The notes: a model not told the origin generated them from the letters alone. A stretch of 64,000 nt of DNA from Litsea cubeba (GCA_012931725.1 CM022948.1:14957124-15021123); one strand, 5' to 3'; positions 33,506-44,762 are shown, numbered from the stretch's first letter. Numbers and translations are program-made.

Positions 33506-34363
33506 ATGGAACAAACTGCTCCTTCCAAGAAGCAAAAGCTCGCCTCCCAACGTGTCACTACCATGACACCAAAGGCGGGCACCAAAAAGCTCGAAGCCCG
33601 TGGCACCCCCACGAAGCCTCAACCCGCAAACAACCAGGTCGATCCTAAGACTTGGTCCCCAAGACCTTCGCTAAAACAAAGAAGGCCCCAAACATCCACC
33701 AAGCCAGCATACCTAGCCTCACTCAAGGAGAACCAGTTCTACCCTCTTGCTTGCATGAAAGAGGAGAGACCCATCTCCAACCTGACTCCCAAGTCAACCC
33801 AGCATGAGCCGTCTTGTTCTTACAATCCCAAAATCAGATCATGCATCACAAGGCCTCTGCAAGCACCTGCTAAGGCCTATAAGCCTTCAGTTCGACCCTT
33901 CATATCTACAGGGGCCGAACTCGAAAAATCCAAAGCTTCCCTGCAACAGGCGAAGGACCGGGTTCGCATCCTGTCCTTGCCTAGCTACAAAGAAGACAGG
34001 CTTGGTTGCTGTGCCCGAGGGAGCACATCCTTCATTGTCAAAGCCCAGCCAGAGCCGACCGAAGCTCAAATTGCTCGTCGTATACGCCGCCGAGCATCGT
34101 ATCGACAAAAGAGACTAGAGAAGCAAAGGACCCAGCCTCCTACACTTCAAGTCTCTCCCAAATGGGTCGAAAAAGAAAGACCCAACCAAGTTGCTGCTGT
34201 CCATATGGTTGGAAAAACCAGAAGACGCCAAAAGTCAGCAACAAAAATCCATGTCCGACGTCCGGTGACCCGCAGCGTCTCCAGGACAAGAAGACATTCA
34301 GAAGAATCCCTTGCTCCTTCAAGCAAAGGACGGCAGAGTGATCATTCCTCAAGCTCTTCATAA
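33506..34363 (+). CDS. basic upstream ORF of element E (possible gag N-terminal extension)
   Basis: A 285-codon frame, rich in Lys, Arg, Ser, Pro and Gln, with no zinc knuckle or domain I recognise. The C-terminal part is Arg-rich (ARRIRRRASYRQKR near residues 190-205) and ends in a Ser run. It is in the same frame as gag and is separated from it only by a TAA and two codons. Either it is an upstream ORF, as in some Tat and Ogre elements, or the TAA is a mutation in a longer gag precursor. An ATG at 33313 in another frame gives a plausible earlier N-terminus (MAASLSITFDENK), suggesting a frameshift near 33450-33510. Confidence 0.55.
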   Translation: MEQTAPSKKQKLASQRVTTMTPKAGTKKLEARGTPTKPQPANNQVDPKTWSPRPSLKQRRPQTSTKPAYLASLKENQFYPLACMKEERPISNLTPKSTQHEPSCSYNPKIRSCITRPLQAPAKAYKPSVRPFISTGAELEKSKASLQQAKDRVRILSLPSYKEDRLGCCARGSTSFIVKAQPEPTEAQIARRIRRRASYRQKRLEKQRTQPPTLQVSPKWVEKERPNQVAAVHMVGKTRRRQKSATKIHVRRPVTRSVSRTRRHSEESLAPSSKGRQSDHSSSSS

Positions 34364-34369
34364 AAAAGA

Positions 34370-35908
34370 ATGAGCCCCAGCTCAATCACCAGGACAGTTT
34401 CGTCGTTCGAATCTCGAAGGATGACTGTCCTGGCTACAAATTCTGAGCCACCACCTCGCAATCCACCTCAAGATGATGCGCTCACACGCATCCAGCAGTT
34501 CGAACAAGGCCAGCAGAGGATTGAAACTCTGATGGAAAACCTTCTCCTCGCCTTCCAAAATAAGGCGAACAATGAACCTCCTCCGAATCATCAACATGAT
34601 GAGGTAAATGGAGAAGAAAACGAGTCACGCGCCATTACCAAAAAGGATGTAGACAGTATCTTCGCAAAAACAAAAGGAGAGGATATACTCAAGGAGCATG
34701 GGATCAAGCCACCATATCCCTTATGGATGGACTCGGTCCTGTTCCCCACAAAATTCAAGCATCCTACTCTCCAAACATATACGGGGAAAGGTTCAGCCAG
34801 ACAGCACGTCATCCAACTCAAGATCTTGACGGGAGCTATCGCGGATCAAGATGCACTCAAGATCCACCTCTTTGCAAGTAATCTAAAAGGTACGGCCTTT
34901 GATTGGTACTCCACTTTGCCAGAGGACTCCATCCAAAATTGGGCCATGCTAGAGACACGCTTCCTGACTCACTTCAAAGGTGAGGATCATCCCGCTACTA
35001 TGGCTCAGCTGTGCAGCCTAAAACAGGGGGAGAATGAGTCAACATATGACTTCATTCACACATGGAAAGCAATGGCATACAAATGCTCTGATGTATTGCC
35101 ACAAGCGTCGCTAGTCGACATCTGCCGAAACAACATGAGAGCTAGAATCCGCTCCATGATCATCGGCAACAAATCAAAGAACCTGGGAGAACTCCTAGAA
35201 GCTTCCACGGAAGCTGATACGGTGATTAAAGACCTCAACAGTCAGAAATCATCAAGAAAAGAGCCAACCGCCATTGCAACCTCTAAACCAAAGAAAAAAG
35301 AGGTCCTCAACGTGCAGACCAAGTCAGTTCCTCAGCCACCAAAGAAAGCTGAAAACAAGACTACTGGTAAGAGACCTGAACTCTCTGATGCTTTCAAAGA
35401 ACGAGTAGAAAAGAAATACCTGTTCGATGAAGATGTTGATGAAATCTTCGGGGCTCTTGTGGCAAACGGCAAGCTCACCTTGCTTGAACCCAAAAGACCG
35501 GGTGATGTTGGCAAAACCAACGATCCTCGGTACTGTCCATACCACCAGATGATCTCGCATCCTCTCAATCAATGCTTTGTTGTAAGGGAGAAAATAAGCG
35601 AGATGTGGAAAAAAGGAGTCATCACCTTTGACAAAAACTATGGGTCTGCCTCCGTCAACATGGTGTCATGTGGACAAACACCAAAATCACCAAAGAAGAA
35701 GATCACTACTTCCTTCAAGATAATAAACATAATCCAAGTGTCCGAAGAACTGGTTCCTTACCCGACACCAGATGGACAACCCATATGGGTACATCCCGAT
35801 CTCCAGGAAGATGAAAACTGGGAGATCGTGAAAATAAAGCCAACAGCTCAACAGCGAAGGCAGGCTAGGAAACATCTCCTCAAGCTCAAACGGCAAGAGA
35901 AGACCTAG
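34370..35908 (+). CDS. gag: Ty3/Gypsy gag (retrotrans_gag) of element E
   Basis: A 512-codon frame. An acidic N-terminus and coiled-coil-like stretch (about 40-65) precede a Gypsy gag core (about 115-270). The core shows PTKFKHPTLQTYTGKGSARQ, LKGTAFDWYSTLPEDSI and ETRFLTHFKG..., matching the usual PKFE.YDGTGDP..., L.G.A..WY..LP..SI and F..F..QF pattern. A Lys-rich region follows, then YCPYHQMISHPLNQCF near residue 388, the zinc-binding-like C-terminal motif typical of Tat gag, followed by KISEMWKKGVI. It is expected to form the particle and bind RNA. The frame is intact, so gag may be the last translatable part of this copy. Confidence 0.88.
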   Translation: MSPSSITRTVSSFESRRMTVLATNSEPPPRNPPQDDALTRIQQFEQGQQRIETLMENLLLAFQNKANNEPPPNHQHDEVNGEENESRAITKKDVDSIFAKTKGEDILKEHGIKPPYPLWMDSVLFPTKFKHPTLQTYTGKGSARQHVIQLKILTGAIADQDALKIHLFASNLKGTAFDWYSTLPEDSIQNWAMLETRFLTHFKGEDHPATMAQLCSLKQGENESTYDFIHTWKAMAYKCSDVLPQASLVDICRNNMRARIRSMIIGNKSKNLGELLEASTEADTVIKDLNSQKSSRKEPTAIATSKPKKKEVLNVQTKSVPQPPKKAENKTTGKRPELSDAFKERVEKKYLFDEDVDEIFGALVANGKLTLLEPKRPGDVGKTNDPRYCPYHQMISHPLNQCFVVREKISEMWKKGVITFDKNYGSASVNMVSCGQTPKSPKKKITTSFKIINIIQVSEELVPYPTPDGQPIWVHPDLQEDENWEIVKIKPTAQQRRQARKHLLKLKRQEKT

Positions 35909-37326
35909 CCAAAACAAGAAGTCCAAGAAAAGGCAGAGGCCTCCTCTACCGCTTCACTGGAGGCAACAAAAACGTCCCTTCCAGAGACTTCAAAGGGGGT
36001 AAGAAAATTCACTCTCAATGATTTCATGCCACCTCAATGCAAAGAAAAAGCCACACAGGGGGCATCATACTGTTGCAACTCAGTAGTTGGATTCTCCATT
36101 GATGGATACGAGTCCAGCGACACCGATGATGGATTCGAATCCAACTACAACCGACGAGTGGGAGGAATCCCTAGAAATAGGAGAATATCTCTCCGATGAA
36201 GAATGGGTTCCTGAGACTCATCTTATGCCAGTGATCTGGTATAAACCTACAACCACAAGGATCCTGGTCTGATGATGAAGAAGACCAAGAGGCTGTACAA
36301 GAAAATGTTGTTGAACCAGCACCCGTCATTGCTCCAATGGAACCCAACCATGTTGAACCACAAAGAGCAGACGAAGAAGAAGATTTGGCTCCCATGCCTG
36401 ATCTTGAAGAATATGCAAGGATCTTGCAGCATCTCGCTCTAGAACAAGAGCAAGACCGCGTCAACGAGCCTCCTCGCAATTCAGAGCCTGAAGTCCCTGA
36501 AGACCATCAGGTACATCCTCCCTTAACTCCTGAAAATGGAGAAAATTGCTGGATAGATGATCCTCTTACATCCGAGGATGAGTCTGACTCCGATCAGGCA
36601 ACGTCTCCTGTTAGAGCTTCCTGTAATATGATAATTCGGGATTATAGCTCTTCCGAAGCATCGTCTGATGAGATCACTTACACCCCGACAACTCCTAGCA
36701 ATGTATCTTCTGGAGCCACCTCATCTCACGTGACTTTCATTGAGACGACACCCTCTCAGGTTTCTTCTCCTGAGACTGTGACTTCAAAGTTCACACCCTT
36801 CCTGACTGAAGAATCCCCCGCTATTGATGCTTGGGATGATGAATTGGTCACGAAGAAAAAAGGTTGCTGGATGCTATTCAGGACTTGTTCCCGAAAAATG
36901 CTCCGTGCAACACAATCACTGAGGACGGCAACTCGGCTGCAGATACATCCTCAGCAGATGAAAAACGACGGCCTCTTGATCCTGAAGATAATCTTCCGAA
37001 CGAAGACCCTTCTCAAGAAGCTATCGAAGTTGGTAGAGGCACCCGCTCTGGCCGGGACTACCACAAAAATTACAACCAATCTTCTTTTACATATGCCTTC
37101 AGGAAAAGATGTTGTAAGCGCCCCTAGTGGCAACAATGATGAATATGCAGGCCCCAAGGAGGCTTTCAAGTATGACTTGATTGAACACTTCAAGCACGTA
37201 CCTACACGTCTGCACATCCTAGATTTATTGCGAATGTCTCCGCGCACTCGTGATAATCTCATTTCAGAATTATAAAAGCTGAATGAGGATGTCGACAAAC
37301 ATGCCCCGCAAGTCCTCTAAATTGAA
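35909..37326 (+). pseudogene. acidic linker between gag and protease of element E (broken)
   Basis: Overlapping frames (36087-36272, 36337-37275, 36864-37127) together read as a Glu/Asp/Ser/Thr/Pro-rich linker. It ends in TRSGRDYHK and then YDLIEHFKHVPTRLHILDLL, which in Tat-type polyproteins come just before the protease. The frame changes near 36270 and 36880 and again near 37130, so the region is decayed. No enzyme motif lies inside it. Confidence 0.65.
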
Positions 37327-37848
37327 ATGGACTACCGGGTCAAAAACTCAAAAGCTTCCTCAAAGGGAGAAAAGAAGAAAAATGAGGGATCATGCATTAA
37401 ATGCCTCTCGGTTCAAAAGGCAGCCAATGCAGCCATCGCCTTCACTAAGGACGACCTCTTACTTGGTGAAACAAGGCACAACCGACCCCTGTACTTCACA
37501 GGGTACATCAAGGAAATGCCTATACACAGAGTTCAGATCGACCCAGGTTCTGCACTCAACCTTATCTCCACTTCGGCTCTCGAAGAGTTGGCATCCCACC
37601 CAGCAAGTTGAGCCACACATCTGTATCTATGTTTGGATACGATGAGAGTATTCAAAGGCCTATCGGCAAAAATCAGGTTCAAGTTGCAAATCGGTGATCT
37701 TATCTCTGAGGTCACTGTGTATGCAATAAAACCCCTTTCATGCTACAACATCCTTCTCGGACGCCCCTGGATCCACGAGAATGGTGTTGTCCCTTCAACT
37801 CTACATCAATGCATCAAATTCGTCGGCGACGACGGCTTGATACAATGA
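37327..37848 (+). pseudogene. pol: retroviral-type aspartic protease of element E (frameshifted)
   Basis: The first part (37327-37611) reads LLLGETRHNRPLYFTGYI, then the active-site segment DPGSALNLIS with Asp at about 37540. After a frameshift near 37615, the second part (37633-37848) reads YAIKPLSCYNILLGRPWIHE and VPSTLHQCIKF. This is the Tat-type pattern in which a flap-like strand is followed by LLGRPW. The catalytic triad is D-P-G where D-S/T/G-G is usual. It would cut the polyprotein if intact; here it is broken. A Lys/Glu-rich tail follows to about 38216. Confidence 0.8.
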
Positions 37849-38284
37849 GTCTTTGCGGATAGAAAACCCTTCAAAGGTAAAGAAGTCCACTTCACAGACT
37901 CCCAGATGTATGAAGGTGAAAAAGAAGAAGAGGACACAGCACCCTTTGCCGAAAATCTCCAGAAAGATAAAGGCAATGCTCCTCAACAATCACCGGAAGA
38001 AAACAAACCAGCCGGTAAATCCAAAGAGAGCATTCAAACTCCCTTCATCATCTCCCCCAAGACTTCAAAGCCTTTGGTAATCACGAAAAAAGTAAAGAAA
38101 GCAAAGAAAAAGTCTGGGGGCAAATTTGTTATCTCTTTCGTGTCTATCATGCAAGACACGGATTCGGATTCAGAGCCAGAAGACGACACATCGTCAAGCC
38201 AAGCTGACACTTAGTAAGTTCAGCCCGCTCTTACTCCAATGGAGACTCCTGCTGATGTAGAAAACCCTATATCTGCTTCCTTCG

Positions 38285-38900
38285 TTGTTCCAGCAACTTC
38301 AGCAAAGGAAAAGCCGATCTTCTTCCATAGAGCGGATGCTTCTTCATCAAACTCCATGCATAAACAATGCAGCTGAATATCAAGCTCTGATCCTAGGATT
38401 GGAACTCGCCATCGAATCCGGTATCACCATGTTGGAGATCATTGGAGACTCTCAACTGATCGTCAACCAGATGAATCAGGAATTTGAAGTCAGGAAGCCT
38501 GATCTGCTGCCATACTATAACAAGGCGCAATCGCTTCTGTAAAAGTTTGACATCTGTCACATCACCCACATTCGTAGAGGTGAAAACATACGTGCAGATG
38601 CCCTGGCTGGACTTGCCGCATCTATGGCAATCCAGGAAGGGGAAAACATGCAAATCACAGTGTGCGAAAGAAGAATCATTCCTCCTCTTAACACACACCA
38701 AGCAGTTGCTGAATGCCACCAAGTGGTTGGAAGTCGGATTTCAATCCTTCAACCTTCGATCGACGATTGGAGGGATCCCTTCATTGATTACAGTATGTGT
38801 GGAATCCTACCTAAAGATCCAAAAGAATGGGTAAGCATCCAAAGGCGAACCCCAAACTTTCATTTGGATATTCCTTCAAAAATCCTTTAAAGGAAATCCT
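38285..38900 (+). pseudogene. pol: RNase H domain (Tat second RNase H type) of element E
   Basis: Pieces read INNAAEYQALILGLELAIES, then MLEIIGDSQLIV, then ICHITHIRRGENIRADALAG. These carry the E, D and late D residues expected of an RNase H of the kind that Tat elements hold next to integrase. A stop lies near 38540 and the frame moves before the AAEYQAL motif. The reverse transcriptase that should precede it is absent: only about 70 bases separate the protease tail from this domain. So RT and the first RNase H were deleted. Confidence 0.78.
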
Positions 38901-38929
38901 TCAATGGAGTAAATCTACGATGCTTGTCA

Positions 38930-40023
38930 TAACAAGAGGCTGAAGAAACACTCAAAGAAGTTCATGCTGGTCTTTGTGGAGCTCATCAGGCTGGTCCCAA
39001 GCTCTATGATTAGATAAAAATGTTAGGTTATGACTGGCCTACCATGGTAGCTGACGCAATGCAATTTGCTAAGCGCTGCCAACAATGCCAAGTTCACGGA
39101 GATTATGTTCACATGCCTCCAGAATGGCTACATCCTACAGCGATTTCATGGCCTTTCGAAGCCTAGGGTATGGACATTATAGGTCCTATTTCTCCCCCTT
39201 CAAGCAAAGGTCATCGCTTCATCTTCGCCGCAACAGATTATTTTTCCAAGTGGTCAGAAGCATTCGCGCTTAACGAAATGAAGACCTCATCAGTCCTTCA
39301 GTTCCTGCGCACCAACATCATTTGTCATTTCGGCATACCCAAAAGATTTGTCCATGATAACGGACCACAATTCCGGGATCATCGATTCTATAGGTTCTGC
39401 TACAAATACAAAATCCAAAGCTGTCCATCGACTCCATACAATCCGGCAGCAAACGGATTAGCAGAAGCTTTCAACAAGACACTCTGCAAAATCCTCAAAA
39501 AATGGTCTCTAGTCACAAAAGAAACTGGAGCGATAAACTGTCTGAAGCTTTGTGGGCCTATCGAACCACCGTTCGAGGACCAACCCATAGCACACCATTC
39601 TCCTTGGTCTATGGATGCGAAGCTGTCGTACCCTTGGAAGTACAAATTCCTTCTTTGAGGGTATCCTTGCAAAATGACATGACTCAAGAAAACAATGTCA
39701 AATTGCGACTCCATGAGCTTGACAATCTCGATGAGAGACGGCTAGAAGCTCTACAAAGCATTGAACTTTACCAAGCACGCATGGCATGATCTTTCGACAA
39801 AAAGGTCAGGCAACGCGCCTACAAAAAGGGTGACTTGGTTCTTGCGGTAAAAAGACCAATGGTCTTCGCTCACAAGTCCAAAGGCAAGTTTGACCCAAAA
39901 TGGAAGGGACCCTACGTCATTGACAGGGTTTTCTCCAACGGCGCATACGCACTCCTAAACATGGAAGGGGACAGATGTATGCTGCCCATCAATGGCAAGT
40001 TCTTAAAGCGGTACTACCCTTGA
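38930..40023 (+). pseudogene. pol: integrase of element E (broken)
   Basis: An HHCC-type start (EVHAGLCGAHQAG ... YDWPTM ... CQQCQ) is followed by the DDE core: GMDIIGPISPPSSKGHRF with the first Asp near 39171, FVHDNGPQFRDH with the second near 39350, and NGLAEAFNKTLCKIL with the Glu near 39460. After a frameshift near 39540, ALWAYRTTVRGPTHSTPFSL and YGCEAVVP follow, then KKGDLVL and GKFDPKWKGPYV of the C-terminal domain. At least three in-frame stops are present, including TAG for Trp just before GMD. It would insert the element DNA; this copy cannot. Confidence 0.88.
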
Positions 40024-40329
40024 AGACTCACCCAACTGGGTAAGAGCAATGCCTGTACGGCCAAAACCTGTTTCTAGGTACTTGCTCGTCAAACCCACTC
40101 TTTTTAGAATTTTCATATCAAATGTTGAAATTTCTAAAAATTCAAACAATGTTACTTTCACCGTTTCATTGTTCAAAAACTCCAAGTTTAGGAACCTTTC
40201 CCTAACTTGACCAAAATTTTCAACCCTTGAACCCAAAATTCATGGTTTGAAATAAAATCCGGATTCAGGGATTTCCACCCAAGTCCACCCTGCATTTTAC
40301 CGCCAAAATGGTTTTAGGTCAAAATTTAT

Positions 40330-40970
40330 GACCCTCGTGTCTTTAAACAAAAAAAATGGTTTTTCAAAAACCGCGGGGAAGCGACGATTAGTCGATACTC
40401 GCATAAATTGGAAGCATGCGAACCACGTTCGACATTTCCAAAATCGCAGGGAAGCGACATTTCATCGATACTTGCAAAAAAAAAAAAACGTGGAGACGCA
40501 ACATTTCAGTTGATATCCACAACCCAAATTTCAAATGTTCGAAAAAACCAAAAAAAACCGTGGAGACGCAACATTTTAGTTGATATCCATAACCCAAATT
40601 TCAAAGGTTCGAAAAAACCTAAAAAAAGCGTGGAGATGCAATATTTCAGTTGATATTCACAACCCAAATTTCAAAGGTTCAAAAAAGCCTAAAAACCATG
40701 GAGACGCAACATTTCAGTTGATATCCATAACCCAAAGGCTCGAGAAAACCGCAAATTTCAAAAATCGTGGGGAAACGACATCAAGTCAGTACCCGCAAAA
40801 TCAAAAATTTTGAAAAGCAAGGAAGCGACATTCCATCGATACTTGCACCCAAATCTGCGAGGATGCGACATTCCATCGATACTCGCAACCGAATGAGCAA
40901 GGATGTGACATTCCATCGATACTTGAAAGAACATTCAGCAGGGAGGCGACTTTTAGTCTATACTTGCATT
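40330..40970 (+). repeat. ~85-bp tandem array with GGAGACGCAACATTTCAGTTGA units
   Basis: Units hold GTGGAGACGCAACATTT, CAGTTGATATCCA.AACCC and AAATTTCAAAGGTTCGAAAA. To the left and right they grade into GGGAAGCGACATT.CATCGATACT units. About eight to nine copies are seen. It lies just after integrase, in the region where Tat elements are known to gather tandem repeats. Confidence 0.75.
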
Positions 40971-40984
40971 TTTTAAAACCAAAA

Positions 40985-41200
40985 CCGGCTATAAATGCCA
41001 CAAACTGACTATCAATGCTACAAAACAAACCGGCTATCAATGCCACAAAACAAAACCGACTATCAATGCCACAAAACAAAACTTGGCTTTCAAAAAACCC
41101 GGCTATCAATGCCACAAAATCGGCTATCAATGCCACAAAAAAATTGGCTCTCATGCCAAAATCGGCTCTCATGCCATAAATAAAATCTGGCTCCCATGCC
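40985..41200 (+). repeat. ~22-bp GGCTATCAATGCCACAAAA array
   Basis: About eight units of (C)GGCTATCAATGCCACAAAAC and variants (GGCTCTCATGCC) are seen. A similar unit, GGCTATAAACGCCAAAATC, is in the LTRs of the same element (31446-31540 and 44430-44485), so a short repeat has spread inside element E. Confidence 0.75.
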
Positions 41201-41522
41201 AAACAATCATTTGACAAAAGATTTTCACAAAATGACAAGCTTTTGATCAAATACCATTTAGCAATTGCTTTCATCACAAAAGATTTAAGTGAGCGTAGGG
41301 AAAACAAAAGGAAAAGTATCCCATTTAGCAATTGTTTTCATCACAAAAAGATTTAAGTGAGCGTATGGAAAACAAAAAAAAAGAGTACAAAAAAAAAATA
41401 CATGTGGTACCAAAAAAAAAAAGTGTTTACAAAGCACTACAAAAAAAAAAAGAGTACCAAAAAATACATGTGGTACCAAGAAAAAAACAAAGAAGGATAG
41501 TTCTGCTACAAAAATCATGAGC

Positions 41523-42827
41523 TCAACCAAAAATGGTCTCCAGCCAAAATTTCAGCTCCTCAAGCAAACTTTTGGCCTCAGCCGTCAGAGTTTCCAAGGC
41601 ATGCTTCTTCAGAAACTTGCCATGAGATGCTGGAGAAGGCTGCAACCCTTCTTTCACACCGGGAAGCTTATCCCGAGCAGTTTGCCATTGTTTGTCCTCT
41701 TGAAACTTCCTTTCAAGAACTCGATCAGCATCTGCAACCCGGTGAATCAGAGCACTCTCCCTGTCGCGAGCCTCTGTTATAGCAGCCCACTTGGCAGCGA
41801 CTTGTGCCTTCAAATGCTCAAGACGTTTCCTGGCCTCATCGACCTCCCTATCAAGGATGTTAAGGTCATGTGTCAGCCCAATGATGGCTAGCTCTTCTAA
41901 GTTCTTCTCTCGGACTAGCTGCTTCCTGCTTTGTGTAGCCTCATTCAGGTCAGACTTAGCCTTATCAGCAGGGTCCAAGAACATCTCCTTGAAGAACTGG
42001 TCGTCAGCAGAACCCATGGTCTCAAACCACTTGTCACCCAGTGCAATGATCCTATCAACGATGCCCTAGCACCTGTGACATCCAGACCAGCCTCTTCGGC
42101 ATCACCGAGAATCTCCTGCACATGCTGGATCATGCCAAATCCGGCATTCAAGTGTCCAGCAAGGAGAATCTCAATCCAAGAGCTCATAACCCGCACCACC
42201 ACCTTCTTCGCAAAAAGAAGAGATGGCCCAGCTGAAGATTCGCCCCACTCCGTCGGTCGGCTGCTCATGCCATGCCCCGTCGGAAGAGTAACAAAAGAAC
42301 TCTTTCCAGTTGGAGGTGTTGGGGAAAGAATCTCAGCACGAGGTACCTCCTCCATAGTGTCAGAACTGGTTTCAGGAGTCTCTACCTCCGGATCAACCTC
42401 TGGTATCCCTTTCTCTGGTTCAGAAGGAAGCAATGGACTCTCTTCTGTCGCTTCAAAACCTGCCAAAGAAACACAAAAAGGTATGAATATGATCCTGTTT
42501 AAAAAAATCATTATCAGGGTTATTACTATAAAATACCTTCTTCGACGACTGGCGGAACACTCTCTTCCTCCATGAACTCATCGGAAGCATCGTCAACATT
42601 TGCGTCCATCGATGGTTCAAAGTCATCGGAATCCTGTGGCAAGTCAGCTGACAAGAAAAATGTTAGCAAACCAAGTCGCGGACAAAAAAAAGAAGCAAAA
42701 GAAGTTATACCAATTGGAGATTCAGGATTCACTCCAGAGTCCCTCGGTTCTTCTTCAGGTGCCCCGACAGGATCCTTCACTGCCTCATCGGCAGGAACCT
42801 TAGGCATTGCCAAGTCTTCATCCTCTG
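41523..42827 (-). CDS. antisense intron-bearing gene of element E (coiled-coil protein, 5' end lost)
   Basis: On the strand opposite gag, three exons can be read with GT-AG introns that keep frame: exon A 42827-42711, intron 42710-42648, exon B 42647-42537, intron 42536-42460, exon C from 42459 on. An acceptor-like TTTTTTTGTTAG precedes exon A, so earlier exons are missing. Exons A-C are acidic and Pro/Ser-rich; then comes KKVVVRVMSSWIEILLAGH and a QHVQEILGDAEEAGLDVTG segment. A frameshift near 42060 leads into a Lys/Glu-rich coiled coil (42017-41600), ending at a stop at 41523. Tat elements are known to carry antisense ORFs here. The function is unknown; a link to plant mobile-domain-type proteins is possible but not shown. 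Confidence 0.65.
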
Positions 42828-42838
42828 CTAACAAAAAA

Positions 42839-44757
42839 ACATCAAGCCGCGACATCTTCGACAAAAACAAGTCTACTGGCCATAGGACCCCAAACGGCTT
42901 CAAAACTCAAACAAACTATGGTTGGTCTTATTTATTGCTCAGGAGGCTTCACCCCAAATTTCAGGTCATTCCGACATCGTTTGTCCCAGTTTCAGCTTCT
43001 GACGGAAAATCGGCAGCTCTACGCGATAAAGTCTTCGGCTTTCCCGGAAAATTAGAAACTTTGCACTCCAAAATGCAAGGATTCTTGTCAAATTTTCTAC
43101 AGGGAAATCAGGCCAATAAGTGATAAAAAATATCAAGAAAAAAATACAAAGAAAAAAGAATCAAAAAACATAAAAAACGGCCGCAAAACGGGACAAAAGG
43201 GGGGAAATTTCCCCCAGGGTCGCAAGCCCCTGCGACCATGGAGCCCAGAATCGCCGGGTTCGCCCCGAAAAGCCCATTTTTCATCATTTTTCGCGATTCG
43301 AAGCTTCCGACTCCTAGGATTTTTCAAAATTCATACTTTTGAGGCACCAAATCCTTTGACATCCGTCAAAATCACGGGTCAATCGTCAAGAGTATCAAAA
43401 TCAACATTGATCACCAACCGGTCAACCAAAAAAGTGTGCTTTCTACCCGACCGATCGAGAAATCGACAGGACAGATGGCACCGACCCGCTGTTGGCAACC
43501 AATACCTGAAGTTACATAGTCATCCGATGTCGATCTACATGAAGATCCATCTATGATCATCGCTAGAAGAATCCCAAAAGACACGGCACGGCCCGCGACT
43601 CTTCAACTGCTCGGCGACCACTTAATACAACTAATTGGCTAGCTTTATTGCAGTCATTAATTTTTTTTTCTTTAGACGGCCCAATCAGAAGCAAGCAAAT
43701 GGGAGTTACAAGTCAATTGATTCATGGCATTTAACCCATGAAACTCCTGCCATCATGGTGATTAAAGGCGATTAAATGCCCTCAATCTTCACCGGCCAAT
43801 CAGAAGCCAAGAAAAAGGAGTTACAAAATAAAGGAATTAAACCCTGTAACTCCTCCCATTATGCGGCTTAATGACAATAAAAGCCCATAAACCCTCCTAA
43901 ATGGCTACCAAGAGCCTATAAATAGGAGAGCATTCCAAAGAATTCCAGATCGGAAAAATCAACACAGATCCCAGATCAGAAAAAAGCACCGAAAATCCAG
44001 AGAAAGAAAGAGAGAAAACTCTGCGAAAGTTCTGCACCGGCCACCACTACAAGGTGACAAAACTCCTTTGGGGGGTACCTCTCCCCCCCAAGGTCCTTGC
44101 CTTCTCCTTCTGCCTCTAATGGCTTCGACATGACTTTCCAGTCCGTCTATTTAGTTTTTTATTGGACATAGGAACTCCATTTGGTATTTGTCCTCTAAAA
44201 ATCTAAGGTTATAGCCAAGCCAAGCGAATCAAGAGCATCCTCTGTTCTCATCTGCATGGATGATGGCGAAGTCCACATATAGCTTGCGACCGTCAATCTG
44301 AACCAGTCCCCCACAATCTCCTGAGAAGTTAGATCCTCATTTTCTTGCTTTTCATTGTAGTTTGTATTTTTTTTAAAAGAGACAAAAATCACAACTCTTG
44401 TCTTTCCTTATTGATAAGAATTGTAAATCAGCTATAAACGCCAAAATCGGCTATAAACGCAAAATATCGGCTATAAATGCCAAAACATCGCCTTTCACGG
44501 GAAATCAAGAAAAATATCTCTTTTCTTAAATATATGTGCAATGGAAAACTTGAAAGAAGTTGATTTCCGTTTTACTTGCGAAGGTCGATCTCCGGATCAC
44601 CACTTGCAATTCCAAGTAAAAATAGAAAATCTGGCACACCCACACAAAAAAATATTGATACCAGCTTCTGCCCCCCGGGCGCGAAAGGGTCGTACCCCAA
44701 CGGACTCCCACGTACGCCGACCTCAGTAGCACCGGGCAAGGGACGCGCGGTCCATCA
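42839..44757 (+). repeat. 3' LTR of element E, 5'-truncated
   Basis: It aligns with 29857-31813 of the 5' LTR and ends at GTCCATCA by the target duplication ATTTT. It lacks the first ~637 bp, including the ~130-bp repeats and the TGTTGACAC start, and no polypurine tract precedes it. The TATA box is at 43917-43924. The truncation point is also where the antisense gene loses its 5' exons. Confidence 0.85.
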
Positions 44758-44762
44758 ATTTT

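Larger units (their letters stand above)
29220..44757 (+). mobile_element. Ty3/Gypsy Tat-like element E (15.5 kb), RT-deleted
   Basis: It begins TGTTGACAC and ends GTCCATCA, with an exact 5-bp target duplication ATTTT (29215-29219 and 44758-44762). The order is 5' LTR, leader with repeats, basic upstream ORF, gag, acidic linker, protease, an RNase H of the Tat type, integrase, a repeat-rich region, an antisense gene, and a 5'-truncated 3' LTR. The protease-RNase H-integrase order and the antisense ORF before the 3' LTR fit the Tat lineage. RT is absent between about 38216 and 38285, and several frames are broken, so the copy is dead on its own. It lies near the 3' end of Copia element C. Confidence 0.88.

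Noticed and set aside
36171..36479. Cys/Ser-rich minus-strand ORF in element E
   Set aside because: It is the shadow frame of the acidic gag-pol linker on the plus strand.
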